Of a DNA stretch of 31,989 bases, positions 6,616 to 14,380 are shown in pieces. The notes under the pieces are model-generated. The model had not been told where the DNA came from, made no database searches, and saw only the letters and a program-made list of their open reading frames with translations. Both the position numbers and the translations under genes were made by a program. Position 1 is the first letter of the stretch, and every line of letters starts with the position of its first letter. The DNA is from an uncultured Senegalimassilia sp. (GTDB taxonomy: Bacteria; Actinomycetota; Coriobacteriia; Coriobacteriales; Eggerthellaceae): positions 1 through 31,989 of the forward strand of contig CAKUJT010000017.1 in the NCBI GenBank assembly GCA_934661765.1, in the 5' to 3' direction.

Positions 6616-8448
6616 TTATGCACCTGCCAATCCAAACTTCATTTGTCGCTTGATCGCCCGAGCCGTCTCAATCGGACTGGATGTCGGCTGATTGATATTG
6701 ATTTCCTGATTGATCACATTACCTCCAGAGGCCTGGATGATAGCTTCCGCCATCTGATCAAATTTCTCCCACAGTTTATCCAAAGGAACAACCGCTTCAC
6801 TGCCGGCTTCTCCAACCCCGATCACAGACGGATCGTTGAAAATACCACCAGTTTTATACCACGAAACACCAAAATCGGGGATCCCCGGAAGTCCCATCTT
6901 TTCCGCGATCTTTGCCAACGCACCACTCCTTTTCCAGCTCACTGAAATATGAGGCAGTTTGATACCCCTGAATTTCAATGTGATATTAAAGTAGGACTTG
7001 ATCTTATTGATTGCTGCCCTGATAGCATCTCTGGCTGTCTCAATCGGATGTGTGATGGCATACCTGACTTTCTCCATCTTCTGTCTCACACTTTCGGGAA
7101 CGATGCCTTTTACAAATCCTGCTATCATTCCCGCCGCATATTTGACCATTATTCCCGGAAGTTTCATGAGCACTTGTATTATAACCAGGGATAATTTCGA
7201 CATAGCAAGCTGGATCTCCGGTAGATGTTCAATAATGTACTTGGATAATTTACCTACTAATTCTCCCAGTTTTTCACCTATTGCGCCAGAGTTTTCATCC
7301 AGCCATGTTCCAATACTACTTATCACCTGCCCCATAGATTCAAGCACTGCCGGTAAATTTTCAACAATGCCTTTCACCAGCTGCAAAATCAGTTCTCCGC
7401 CTTTTTCAATAATCTTTGGTAATGAATCAGAGAGTTTTCCCAGCCATTCATCTACCATTTGTGGAAATGTCTCGGCAAGTTGTGGTACATATGTACTGAT
7501 TCCTTCCACCAGTCCTTCAATCAGAATTTTTCCCTGCTCTGCAATTTGTGGTATCGCAGTTTCTAAAAACGTCCCGATTGCTCCGGGTAAAGATTTTATA
7601 ATATTACCTATAGCCGGCATCAGATTATCAAACAAGAATGTACAGGCAGCTTCCACCAAAGTTTTCATAGCATCTTTCACGGATTGTAGCTGGCCGCCTA
7701 AAACCAGCTCTCCCATGAAATTCTGCGCTGCAGCTTTCATGGAATTAAAAGATCCAGATAAAGTATGCTCTGCTTCTTTTGCCGTAGTTCCCGTAATATC
7801 AAGTTCGCCCTGAATCACATGGATCGCTTCGTAGACATCTGAGAGATTATTGATATCATATTTTACCCCTGTGATTTTCTGAGCATCAGCCAGCAGACGT
7901 TCCATTTCAGCTTTAGTGCCACCATATCCCAGCTTCAGGTTGTCTAACATTGTGTAATTCTGTTTCGCAAATCCCTGGTAAGCCCACTGGATCGACTGCA
8001 TGTCCGTACCCATTTTGTTGGCGTTATCGGACATATCGGTGATTGCCATCTGGGTATATTTCGCAGCCTGCTGCGTGTCACCCGATAGTGATTGCAACAG
8101 CGAAGCTGAGAAGCTAGTTGCAAGTTCCATATAATTGTTGGCTGAAATTCCTGCCGTTTTCCACGCATTTACTGCATATTTTTCTATTGTCCCTGCGCTT
8201 ACCTTAAACAGAGTTTCAATTCCGCCTATGCTCTGTTCCAGGGTTGCTCCTTCCACAACTGCGTTTTTTAAAGCAATACCGATCCCAGCGGCTGCGATTG
8301 CGCCTTTGATCTTACTTCCAATGGTGGAACCAGCCTTTTCTCCGGCACTTGCAGACTCTCCATTCAGTACATTGGAAATGGAGCCGCTGATTCCCTGTGC
8401 CGAGGGCATGATCTGGACATAAGCCTTTCCCAGTTCTGTTCCTGCCAT
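6616..8448 (-). CDS. Tail tape measure protein
   Basis: The 610-residue protein is long, helical and Ala/Gly/Ile-rich. The N-terminus is AGTELGKAYVQIMPSAQG, with Gly-rich hydrophobic helices near residues 45-70. There is a long heptad-rich middle with many LP.I.E repeats, and a C-terminal GVGEAGSEAVVPLDKLW motif common to phage tape measures. It sets tail length; by the usual rule of roughly 1.5 Angstrom per residue, the tail would be about 90 nm. The ATG overlaps the stop of the chaperone frame (TAATG). The longer start at 8469 lacks a better ribosome binding site. Confidence 0.93.
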   Translation of the reverse strand: MAGTELGKAYVQIMPSAQGISGSISNVLNGESASAGEKAGSTIGSKIKGAIAAAGIGIALKNAVVEGATLEQSIGGIETLFKVSAGTIEKYAVNAWKTAGISANNYMELATSFSASLLQSLSGDTQQAAKYTQMAITDMSDNANKMGTDMQSIQWAYQGFAKQNYTMLDNLKLGYGGTKAEMERLLADAQKITGVKYDINNLSDVYEAIHVIQGELDITGTTAKEAEHTLSGSFNSMKAAAQNFMGELVLGGQLQSVKDAMKTLVEAACTFLFDNLMPAIGNIIKSLPGAIGTFLETAIPQIAEQGKILIEGLVEGISTYVPQLAETFPQMVDEWLGKLSDSLPKIIEKGGELILQLVKGIVENLPAVLESMGQVISSIGTWLDENSGAIGEKLGELVGKLSKYIIEHLPEIQLAMSKLSLVIIQVLMKLPGIMVKYAAGMIAGFVKGIVPESVRQKMEKVRYAITHPIETARDAIRAAINKIKSYFNITLKFRGIKLPHISVSWKRSGALAKIAEKMGLPGIPDFGVSWYKTGGIFNDPSVIGVGEAGSEAVVPLDKLWEKFDQMAEAIIQASGGNVINQEININQPTSSPIETARAIKRQMKFGLAGA

Positions 8449-8807
8449 TATTCCGTTCCTCCTTTCCACGCATTTTCAAATTCTTCTGGTGTATCAAATG
8501 TCACCACATCTTTTCTCACGTCTTCCATCTCAACTTTTCCAAGAAGCAGATTGACCAGCGATACAGGCTTTTCTGCAGATTTCTCACTCAATGCATAACA
8601 GATCATACCCAGACGATCTGCTATTACAGCCTGCATAAACAGATCACGCGAGGTCTGTTCCCCATTAAGCTTCATTCTGATTCGCGATGTTTCTCTCATC
8701 CCGGCAGCAAAAATCGCCGCCCGTCTTGCAGGCAGCGATCTATAATCATAAATATGATAGACTTCCGCAAAATCACAAATCAGCGAATCTTCATCTATAT
8801 TGATCAT
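8448..8807 (-). CDS. Tail assembly chaperone, downstream frame (gpT-like, Gp15 family)
   Basis: A 119-residue open frame, LICDFAEVYHIYDYRSLPARRAAIFAAGM..., resembles the Gp15-type phage proteins found just before the tape measure. Its ATG at 8807 has no Shine-Dalgarno sequence (CCTGGCCAGT precedes it). It is in the -1 frame of the upstream gene without any stop between the slip site and this ATG. It is therefore most likely made mainly as the C-terminal part of a frameshift fusion. In siphophages such GT fusions chaperone the tape measure during tail assembly and are absent from virions. Confidence 0.85.
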   Translation of the reverse strand: MINIDEDSLICDFAEVYHIYDYRSLPARRAAIFAAGMRETSRIRMKLNGEQTSRDLFMQAVIADRLGMICYALSEKSAEKPVSLVNLLLGKVEMEDVRKDVVTFDTPEEFENAWKGGTE

Positions 8808-8818
8808 ACTGGCCAGGA

Positions 8819-9079
8819 TCAGGAGTTTTTTAAGTCACCCGGAGAGTTGAAAATCTCCTGAATTGCATTTGTTGTAGCTTCAATCGGTACTCTGCCATCT
8901 TCGCTTCGAAGATGGTCATACAGTCTTTTTTTCTGCTCATCTCCCAAGAGCATCTTGCAAAGCTTTGGCATAAGCAACGGGTTTTCATCGATTTCTGCCA
9001 TAATATCGACGAGTTCCATATCATCCAAACGTTCATCTTCAATATCAAATTCAAACCCCGTTGATGTTTTTCCTTTCAT
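8819..9079 (-). CDS. Tail assembly chaperone, upstream frame (gpG-like)
   Basis: A small acidic protein of 86 residues (FDIEDERLDDMELVDIMAEIDENP...) lies between the major tail protein and the tape measure. This is the standard place and character for the first tail assembly chaperone. AGGAGGAATC precedes the ATG. Its last five codons hold the slippery heptamer at 8825-8831, so a minority of ribosomes should continue into the next frame. The unshifted product ends DLKNS. Confidence 0.88.
   Translation of the reverse strand: MKGKTSTGFEFDIEDERLDDMELVDIMAEIDENPLLMPKLCKMLLGDEQKKRLYDHLRSEDGRVPIEATTNAIQEIFNSPGDLKNS
8825..8831 (-). other. Programmed -1 frameshift slippery site A AAA AAC
   Basis: At the end of the upstream chaperone gene the codons TTA AAA AAC TCC TGA contain the classic heptamer A AAA AAC, correctly phased. 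A slip of -1 after AAC reads CTC CTG ATC CTG GCC AGT ATG, which runs into the 8448-8807 frame. The predicted fusion is about 210 residues (85 + 6 + 119). Confidence 0.9.
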
Positions 9080-9087
9080 GATTCCTC

Positions 9088-9633
9088 CTATTCAATGTAC
9101 TCATAATGAGTATTACCGTCTGTATCCGGAAAAGCTGCCACCGTCAGCTCATATCCGATCGGATCCCCATCGGTATATACAATGTCTCCGATTTCCGATA
9201 CTTTTCCATTCGGAATGACAATACGCTTTTTCTTGCTACTATTCATCACCATGTCAACAACCCATGCCTGCGCCGTCAATTCCTTGGTATTTGCTTTCAC
9301 GGAAATCTTTGAGCCTGTTACAGTCACGTTTTCATCTCCATACACTGTTTTCAGTACATCTCCATTGAGAGATTCAATCAGTGTAAAGGTAAAGGTATCA
9401 CTTTTTTCAGTCTGATCCGTAAGTACGGTATCTCCACCCCATGCTTTGATTTCATCTGACTCCGGAGAGTTTTTATTGGTCAGTCCATCTTCTGAAATAT
9501 ACCCAAGTGCTACAAACGCCTCATTCAGTGCAGTCGTTGTATCTGTTGGGAGTGCAGTTCCAAGCGGAGCACGGCTCATCGCCCCTCCGATTTTCGGTTT
9601 CCCGGTAGAAACTTTAGTTGCATCTGCCGCCAT
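9088..9633 (-). CDS. Major tail tube protein
   Basis: The protein is about 181 residues and beta-rich. It has [21 protein letters not shown] near the N-terminus, then [32 protein letters not shown] and [25 protein letters not shown]. These are typical of Firmicutes siphophage tail tube proteins. It stacks as hexamers to form the tail tube. The start at MAADATK was chosen because AGGAGGT lies seven bases upstream; the first ATG at 9639 touches the ribosome binding site. It sits between the tail terminator and the chaperone pair, the canonical order. Confidence 0.92.
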   Translation of the reverse strand: MAADATKVSTGKPKIGGAMSRAPLGTALPTDTTTALNEAFVALGYISEDGLTNKNSPESDEIKAWGGDTVLTDQTEKSDTFTFTLIESLNGDVLKTVYGDENVTVTGSKISVKANTKELTAQAWVVDMVMNSSKKKRIVIPNGKVSEIGDIVYTDGDPIGYELTVAAFPDTDGNTHYEYIE

Positions 9634-9635
9634 AA

Positions 9636-9980
9636 TCATACCTCCTGATAATATTTCAAATCATAAACCGCCTGATAGCGGTATTTCTTTGTTATAACAT
9701 CTGTAAAATTATAATCGCTGTTCAGCGTTGATCTGGATATCTCATCCCGCTCTATGATCCGCTTCATCGCAGCTTTCACTTTTTCATTAAGCGCCGCAGC
9801 TTCATACATACTGTCCGCTCTGGACTGTATGGCAAAAGTCGCTGACAAAATATGATTTGTTTCACTGCTTCCGGTCTTTTCTACCGTCACGTATTTTTCG
9901 GGAGCATCATCTGGGATCTCCAGATATACGGGAGCATCTAGCAATTCCTGTAGATGCTCCCGAATTATAATCTCAATCAT
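9636..9980 (-). CDS. Tail terminator/completion protein
   Basis: The 114-residue protein ([34 protein letters not shown]...) has the pattern of small tail completion proteins just upstream of the tail tube gene. There is an N-terminal helix, a P-D-x-x-P-E-K-Y-V segment, then beta strands ending in [13 protein letters not shown]. It likely caps the tail tube at the head-proximal end. GGTGAGAGG precedes the ATG. It overlaps its upstream neighbour by four bases. Confidence 0.82.
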   Translation of the reverse strand: MIEIIIREHLQELLDAPVYLEIPDDAPEKYVTVEKTGSSETNHILSATFAIQSRADSMYEAAALNEKVKAAMKRIIERDEISRSTLNSDYNFTDVITKKYRYQAVYDLKYYQEV

Positions 9981-10219
9981 CCTCTCACCGCCTTCAATAT
10001 CATATTGCTCTCGGAGTTTTCTTTTTTCGCCTGATAGGATTTAGCAGATACCATCACATTAACACGGTTAGGGCCTACATAAGTATCTGCTTCATAACCA
10101 TCTCCCAAACGCTCCAAGGCTTTGCCAGCATAATCCCGACAAACATTCGTCATTGCCGGTGAGCGCATCAGTTCTCTGACGCCATTCTTGTTCAATTTGA
10201 ACACTAGCTTTTTACTCAT
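9977..10219 (-). CDS. Head-tail joining protein (HK97 gp10-like)
   Basis: The 80-residue basic protein (KLVFKLNKNGVRELMRSPAMTNVCRDYAGKALERLGDGYEADTYVGPNRVNVMV) resembles short HK97 gp10-like connector proteins. There is a helical N-terminal half around RxLMRSPAM, followed by a beta hairpin ending in the R-V-N-V segment. By position, between the head closure and tail terminator genes, it belongs to the neck. It overlaps both neighbours by 4 to 8 bases, showing tight translational coupling. Confidence 0.8.
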   Translation of the reverse strand: MSKKLVFKLNKNGVRELMRSPAMTNVCRDYAGKALERLGDGYEADTYVGPNRVNVMVSAKSYQAKKENSESNMILKAVRG

Positions 10220-10550
10220 ATGCTTCCACCTGCACTTTCATATTCCAGTCAAGCGGAATCAGATCATCAATTCCTTTATAGGGAAATCCTGACGTTTTCC
10301 AGACCTGACCGAAAAACTCCACTTTTTTGTCCTTCCAGTCATGTTGATCTCCTTTCGGGATCGCTAAAGTATAAACTGCTTTCTTTCCGTCCGGATTGAT
10401 CGTATCCGGCAAAGAAGAACTAGAGACCGGGGCAACAAGGACATTCTCTACTTCCACAATAACTTCTTCATAGGTTTTCACTCCAAACGCATCGACCCCG
10501 GTCTCCACTTGCTCATGCAGTTTTACTGTAATTCCCTTAATCATCGTCAT
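10212..10550 (-). CDS. Head closure/head-tail adaptor protein
   Basis: The 112-residue beta-rich protein contains ENVLVAPVSSSSLPD, VYTLAIPKGDQHDWKDKKVEFFGQVWKTSGFP and a C-terminal DWNMKVQVEAYE. The A-x-P-K-G-D-x-H-D-W motif and the gene position mark it as a small head closure protein that fills the hole in the connector after packaging. The start could be ATG at 10550 or the one two codons downstream. It overlaps the upstream connector gene by 14 bases. Confidence 0.8.
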   Translation of the reverse strand: MTMIKGITVKLHEQVETGVDAFGVKTYEEVIVEVENVLVAPVSSSSLPDTINPDGKKAVYTLAIPKGDQHDWKDKKVEFFGQVWKTSGFPYKGIDDLIPLDWNMKVQVEAYE

Positions 10551-10932
10551 ATGGTTCCATCACCCCATATCTCTGCCGACGCAGCCCTAGCCTGGCTAGC
10601 TCTGTTTTTTTAATAAACAGTCCGCCGCCTGGGACAAGATACGTTCCAGAATAAGAATATCCCATCGCCGATTCTGCCATCTGCGTCATCGGCTCCGCAT
10701 CTGTTGACGTCATCAAGGTCCTGGCCAGAACATCCACTGTAACTGACTTTACGACATTGGCCAGATAAACATGAGCCTCTATCATTTTATCCAGGTCTTT
10801 GCCTACCTTTTCCGCTTCATATCGCAATGTATCAGAAATAACGGGGAGCAGGTTTTCCGCCCGCTCCTGTTCATCAGCTGTCATGGTCCGCCAAAGCCCT
10901 ACCGCGTCCTGTACTGTTGCAAAGGGCTCCAT
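10537..10932 (-). CDS. Head-tail connector protein (Gp19/Gp15/Gp42 family)
   Basis: The 131-residue, mostly helical protein has FATVQDAVGLWRTMTADEQERAENLLPVIS at the N-terminus and a C-terminal SYSGTYLVPGGGLFIKKTELARLGL. Both are hallmarks of the Gp19/Gp15/Gp42-like connector family (recalled as PF09355). It binds below the portal as the first ring of the neck. Order after major capsid and a small linker protein is canonical. The start touches the stop of the preceding gene. Confidence 0.88.
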   Translation of the reverse strand: MEPFATVQDAVGLWRTMTADEQERAENLLPVISDTLRYEAEKVGKDLDKMIEAHVYLANVVKSVTVDVLARTLMTSTDAEPMTQMAESAMGYSYSGTYLVPGGGLFIKKTELARLGLRRQRYGVMEPYDDD

Positions 10933-11135
10933 TACTCGTCACTCTCTTTCACATCTTCGGAACCATCTGCAGATTCGCCAGATTCGCCAGATTCATCAAC
11001 TTTTTCAGCTGTATCCTTTTTCCCGCCTTTTTTTCCTCCACCTTTTTTCTTTGGTTCCTCCACCAGCTCCCAGTCACCGCCGCACTCGGACAGCACATCA
11101 ATTTCTACACCTGTTTTGATATTTCTATATTTCAT
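10932..11135 (-). CDS. Small Lys/Glu-rich head-region protein
   Basis: The 67-residue protein begins MKYRNIKTGVEIDVLSECGGDWELVE, a short beta segment found in many small head-region phage proteins. It then runs into low-complexity Lys/Gly (KKKGGGKKGGKK) and acidic Ser/Gly repeats (ESGESGES). The repeat at DNA level is a direct 9-bp duplication (GATTCGCCA on the plus strand). Position between capsid and connector suggests a capsid-associated protein; the function is unknown. AGGAGGAAGTC precedes the ATG. Confidence 0.75.
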   Translation of the reverse strand: MKYRNIKTGVEIDVLSECGGDWELVEEPKKKGGGKKGGKKDTAEKVDESGESGESADGSEDVKESDE

Positions 11136-11168
11136 GACTTCCTCCTATTCAACGACCTTAGATCCGCC

Positions 11169-12047
11169 CTATGCACTTTCCTTGATAACAGAAAATGCCT
11201 CCGGCAGCAAGATCCCCCATCCCAGATAGATCTCTGCTCTAATATAAATCTGGTTATAGCCTTTCAAATCCTTGCCAGAATTATCTGGGTCACCATACTT
11301 GATTATCTCGATCGGGATTTCTTTGGAGTAGCCCCATTTAAATCCATTCTGGAAATCTCCAATAATAGCGTGATCCTTTGTGGTTCCTCCGCTTACAGTA
11401 CTGTTAACACTCACGCCGATTCCATTCAGGCTTGTTGGCGATGCGCCGAAAGAAAATTCCGGATACACCTTTACCCCATTCGCTTTCACATTTGCCATCG
11501 CAGATCCAAATGTCTTCGACAGTGCCATTCCTGTTACGTCATTATCACCAATCTGAGCAATAGCAGATTCCAGATTGGCATCCGGTGTTGCAGCTGCATA
11601 TGTTACAGTATTACCGGTCACCTTTCCATCAAAGTGATTCGTTCCTACAACAGTAGACGCTGTTCCGGAACGCGGATTTATACCGTGCATCGCTGTCAGG
11701 TCAAATCCTCTTGCAACCTTCTTTGCAAATCCATCATTAAACGCAGTCAGAATATCAATCTGTTCTTCCTCTGTAGCATAGAGAAATTCATCCGAAACAC
11801 GCGCACCGTATTCAAACTTGATTGGATTGATCACCACTGGCGTCGCAGTGATTCCACCTTCCGATTTTTCTCCACCTTCCGCCACAATATCGATTTCCTT
11901 ATCCATGCTGAAAATCATTTCCTTCATGCCATTGAACGGAATCGGCGTCTGTGCACACAATGCTGCCAGTGAAGACTTTCCCGTCACTTTACTCACCAGA
12001 TCTTTTACCAATGTTGGATCAAATAAACTTCCTCTTGTTGTCGCCAT
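11169..12047 (-). CDS. Major capsid protein, HK97 fold
   Basis: The 292-residue protein begins TTRGSLFDPTLVKDLVSKVTGKSSLAALC and continues IPFNGMKEMIFSMDKEIDIVAEGGEKSEGG. It has the FEYGARVSDEFLYATEEEQIDILTAF segment typical of HK97-type major capsid proteins in Firmicutes siphophages. The delta domain is replaced by a separate upstream scaffold gene rather than a fused one. AGGAGAAG precedes the ATG. It assembles the icosahedral shell. Confidence 0.93.
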   Translation of the reverse strand: MATTRGSLFDPTLVKDLVSKVTGKSSLAALCAQTPIPFNGMKEMIFSMDKEIDIVAEGGEKSEGGITATPVVINPIKFEYGARVSDEFLYATEEEQIDILTAFNDGFAKKVARGFDLTAMHGINPRSGTASTVVGTNHFDGKVTGNTVTYAAATPDANLESAIAQIGDNDVTGMALSKTFGSAMANVKANGVKVYPEFSFGASPTSLNGIGVSVNSTVSGGTTKDHAIIGDFQNGFKWGYSKEIPIEIIKYGDPDNSGKDLKGYNQIYIRAEIYLGWGILLPEAFSVIKESA

Positions 12048-12049
12048 TT

Positions 12050-12523
12050 TTAATCTTCTCCTTTCAGTCCGGCCAGTACATTTTTCATGGCCGCTCGTTT
12101 TCCATCAACATCTCCCGGTTCCGTGGATTTCAGAGGAGCCGGCTGCTGACCTGTTTTTAACAGTTTCGCCACCGTCTCTGCATCCTTTCGAATTGAATTC
12201 TCATCTTCTCCAGTTAACCGGCTTGCCAATTCATACGGGATTCCTGCTTCATGGGCGATTCGCGTTTTTACCGAGTCGGACTCGTACCCTTTCACTTTTG
12301 TCTGGAGCGCAGAAAGCTGCTGATCATAGTCAGCATATTTCTTCTCATTATCTTTGATCGACTTGTTCAGATCACCGATCTGCTTTTCATAATCAGAGAC
12401 CCTTTCCTTAAGGTCATCATAATCACTGTACTTTTCCGTCAGCGTTTTCCGCTCTCTTTCAAGCCGATCCTTGATAACGGCATCCAGCTGCTCCTGTGTT
12501 GTAATTGCTTCAAATCCTGCCAT
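12050..12523 (-). CDS. Capsid scaffolding protein
   Basis: The protein is about 157 residues. An N-terminal stretch with TTQEQLDAVIKDRLERERKTL is followed by a long coiled coil (about residues 30-90, rich in Lys, Asp, Glu and Gln) and a C-terminal AGIPYELASRLTGEDENSIRKDAE segment. This is the form of phage scaffolding proteins (DUF4355-like) encoded just before the major capsid gene. It guides shell assembly and then leaves or is cleaved. The start at MAGFEA follows GAAAGGAG; the longer frame from 12577 runs back into the terminator hairpin and is rejected. Confidence 0.88.
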   Translation of the reverse strand: MAGFEAITTQEQLDAVIKDRLERERKTLTEKYSDYDDLKERVSDYEKQIGDLNKSIKDNEKKYADYDQQLSALQTKVKGYESDSVKTRIAHEAGIPYELASRLTGEDENSIRKDAETVAKLLKTGQQPAPLKSTEPGDVDGKRAAMKNVLAGLKGED

Positions 12524-12568
12524 GTTTGGCTCCTTTCTCCCACTTGCCCGGTGGTATCGGTAATATAT

Positions 12569-12592
12569 AAAAAACATCCGCTTATTCGGATG
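12569..12592 (-). terminator. Intrinsic terminator between terminase and scaffold genes
   Basis: On the minus strand CATCCG, a six-base loop, CGGATG and TTTTTTATA form a 6-bp stem with a U-rich tail, four bases after the terminase stop. It separates the portal-toxin-terminase block from the scaffold-capsid-tail block. Confidence 0.75.
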
Positions 12593-12595
12593 CTC

Positions 12596-13999
12596 TTAAT
12601 AACTGATTTTCTGTTTTCTCTTTTTCTTCTTTTTATTTTCACTGCAAATCCAGTACGCCAGGATTATACTGTCCAGCAATGCGATCTCAACACCTTCTTT
12701 GATGGATCGGTATCCGAATCCACCATTGGATCCAATCGCACGCTTTTCACAGTTTCCAACAGCATTGATAATAGACGGCTGACCGGCATGACGAATAGTT
12801 CTCTGAAACAGCCCCTGCTCAAACGCCGCATTGGCCACTATGATTTCCTTGACTGTAGGAAGCACCGGCTTGGATAGCCCCCATTCTTTCATTTCATCGG
12901 CGAGCAGTTTCTGTCCGTTGGCACCGTCGATCACAACTTTTGCACTACGCCAGCTGCTGAGATATTTCATCATCCAGTCCGTTCCCGCACGAACTTCCCT
13001 GCAATCGATTCCTTCCACGAAGATTTCTCCATCTTCGGTCCGCGCTGCAACCGACATGGCCACATTCTCACCATCATGTCCATATTTGATCCCAACGAAC
13101 AGATCTCCGGTAAGCTTCGGCGGTGGTTTAATCTGCAGTTCCTTCCACTCATTCGGACTGATTGCAGATTTCTGATTATATCTGATCCATAGGCCCAGAC
13201 GCTGGATGTTGAAGTCCAGATCATCGGATCCGATTTCATCGGTAACAGATCTTTCGGTGAATATTGTCCCTAGCGATGGATTGGTTTCATACCAGCATTC
13301 AATATCCCTGGGATCCACTTTATAATCCACTGACCACTCCGCCCACCCGGAATTCACTTTTAATCCAGCAAGCGTATCTTTTCTGTATTTTGTAAAGACC
13401 GTTCCTGAGCTGACCGGAGTCGGCGGTGTCCCACACAATATGGTCTGTGGATTATGACTGTCTGTAACTACATATTTCAACGCAGATTCCTGATCATCCT
13501 GATATTCTTGTGCTTCATCGATGATAAGCAGATCAAACCCTTCCCCCAGTCCGCCTTTTGAGGTCCTGGTTCGGAATTCTATTTTACCTCCGCCTTCTAC
13601 CTCGATATGCTCTTTTCCGTACGCCCGATACGAAGACAACACCTTCATCCCGGCTTTTTCAACTAGATCCAGTAACCGCTCCCACGCCGCATGAGTTGTC
13701 GTTGTTCGGTGTGCTGTATGTAAAATTTTTTCTCCCCGCTTCAATCCAAGTAGTTCCCGAATCACAACGATTTCATTTTTTCCGTTTCTCCGGGGAACCG
13801 AATATCCATATTTCGTATGGATCCAAAGACCCTCTTCATTGTATGCCAGAATATCTGATGCTAGCAGCTCCTGCCATTCCTGCGCTGTTCTTCCCGTGGA
13901 ATTATAGAGCTCAATAGCTTCGCCGCCCAGTGTAGAAGTATAGGGCAGTACGACAGATCGCGTTGGAGTCTGGCGCCCTTTCCTACCTTCTGTCATCAT
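12596..13999 (-). CDS. Terminase large subunit
   Basis: The 467-residue protein has an ATPase domain with a Walker A-like SVPRRNGKNE (about residues 67-76), Walker B LLIIDEAQEY (about 157-166) and a coupling segment ILCGTPPTP. The nuclease domain carries Asp/Glu motifs in VGIKYGHDGEN, VVIDGANGQKLLADEM and EGVEIALLDSIILAYW. It pumps DNA into the procapsid and cuts concatemers. Its location downstream of portal and minor capsid genes, rather than upstream of portal, is unusual. No clear small terminase precedes it. GAGAGGAA lies before the double ATG; the second ATG is the alternative start. Confidence 0.93.
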   Translation of the reverse strand: MMTEGRKGRQTPTRSVVLPYTSTLGGEAIELYNSTGRTAQEWQELLASDILAYNEEGLWIHTKYGYSVPRRNGKNEIVVIRELLGLKRGEKILHTAHRTTTTHAAWERLLDLVEKAGMKVLSSYRAYGKEHIEVEGGGKIEFRTRTSKGGLGEGFDLLIIDEAQEYQDDQESALKYVVTDSHNPQTILCGTPPTPVSSGTVFTKYRKDTLAGLKVNSGWAEWSVDYKVDPRDIECWYETNPSLGTIFTERSVTDEIGSDDLDFNIQRLGLWIRYNQKSAISPNEWKELQIKPPPKLTGDLFVGIKYGHDGENVAMSVAARTEDGEIFVEGIDCREVRAGTDWMMKYLSSWRSAKVVIDGANGQKLLADEMKEWGLSKPVLPTVKEIIVANAAFEQGLFQRTIRHAGQPSIINAVGNCEKRAIGSNGGFGYRSIKEGVEIALLDSIILAYWICSENKKKKKRKQKISY

Positions 14000-14015
14000 T
14001 TCCTCTCAGTCCTAC

Positions 14016-14261
14016 TTATAAAATGTACTCGTCTACAGGTTTCTTCAATTCTTCCTCATCACCCGTTTTTTCTTTGAAAAAATCTTCCGGAATAAAACTG
14101 CGGTTTATTGTAACCTCTGGCGCTTCATCCGGCTTGCCAGGTACAATATCAATACTGAGATATGTTTGGGCTTTATATTCACCAGCAATCTCTTCTGCAT
14201 AATCTTGAACCGCCTGTGCACACATCTCAATTCTTGCTTTCAGTTCTTCTTTCCAATCCAT
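14016..14261 (-). CDS. Small acidic protein between toxin-capsid fusion and terminase
   Basis: The 81-residue protein (MDWKEELKARIEMCAQAVQDYAEEIAGEYKAQ...) has a helical N-terminal half and an acidic C-terminus (EKTGDEEELKKPVDEY). I do not recognise a family. AAAGGAGAGCTAA gives a good start. Two roles fit the context: a small packaging protein paired with the terminase just downstream, or the immunity protein for the toxin domain just upstream, since immunity genes usually follow polymorphic toxins. It is acidic, as expected for an inhibitor of a basic nuclease, but a terminator hairpin lies between it and the toxin. I cannot decide between these. Confidence 0.65.
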   Translation of the reverse strand: MDWKEELKARIEMCAQAVQDYAEEIAGEYKAQTYLSIDIVPGKPDEAPEVTINRSFIPEDFFKEKTGDEEELKKPVDEYIL

Positions 14262-14278
14262 TTAGCTCTCCTTTTTAT

Positions 14279-14306
14279 TTGACATTTTCATAATTCCGGA
14301 TATAAT
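14279..14306 (+). promoter_or_regulatory. Consensus promoter on the antisense strand
   Basis: TTGACA (14279-14284), a 16-bp spacer and TATAAT (14301-14306) are both perfect matches to the sigma-A consensus. The promoter faces right, against the late operon and into the 3' end of the capsid-toxin fusion. The predicted start is near 14313. Confidence 0.65.
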
Positions 14307-14312
14307 AAATAT

Positions 14313-14380
14313 AGATATATCTAAAAGGGAATCGATACCCTGCCCCCATCTTTGGGCGGGGCCATCGATTCCTTTTTTAT
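14313..14380 (+). ncRNA. Candidate short antisense RNA ending in an intrinsic terminator
   Basis: About 15 bases after the predicted start lies a hairpin: GGAATCGAT (14328-14336) with ATCGATTCC (14364-14372), and an inner 8-bp GC-rich stem (14338-14345 with 14354-14361). TTTTTTATTTT follows. The unit would yield an RNA of about 65 nt that is almost all hairpin. On the minus strand the same hairpin, followed by CCTTTTAG, is a weaker terminator after the toxin gene. A bidirectional terminator with a chance promoter is the alternative. Confidence 0.5.

Noticed and set aside
10771..11972. Plus-strand open frames antisense to capsid and connector genes (up to 351 codons)
   Set aside because: They mirror the coding strand of clear structural genes, are rich in Phe, Cys and Ser as shadows usually are, and have no ribosome binding sites.
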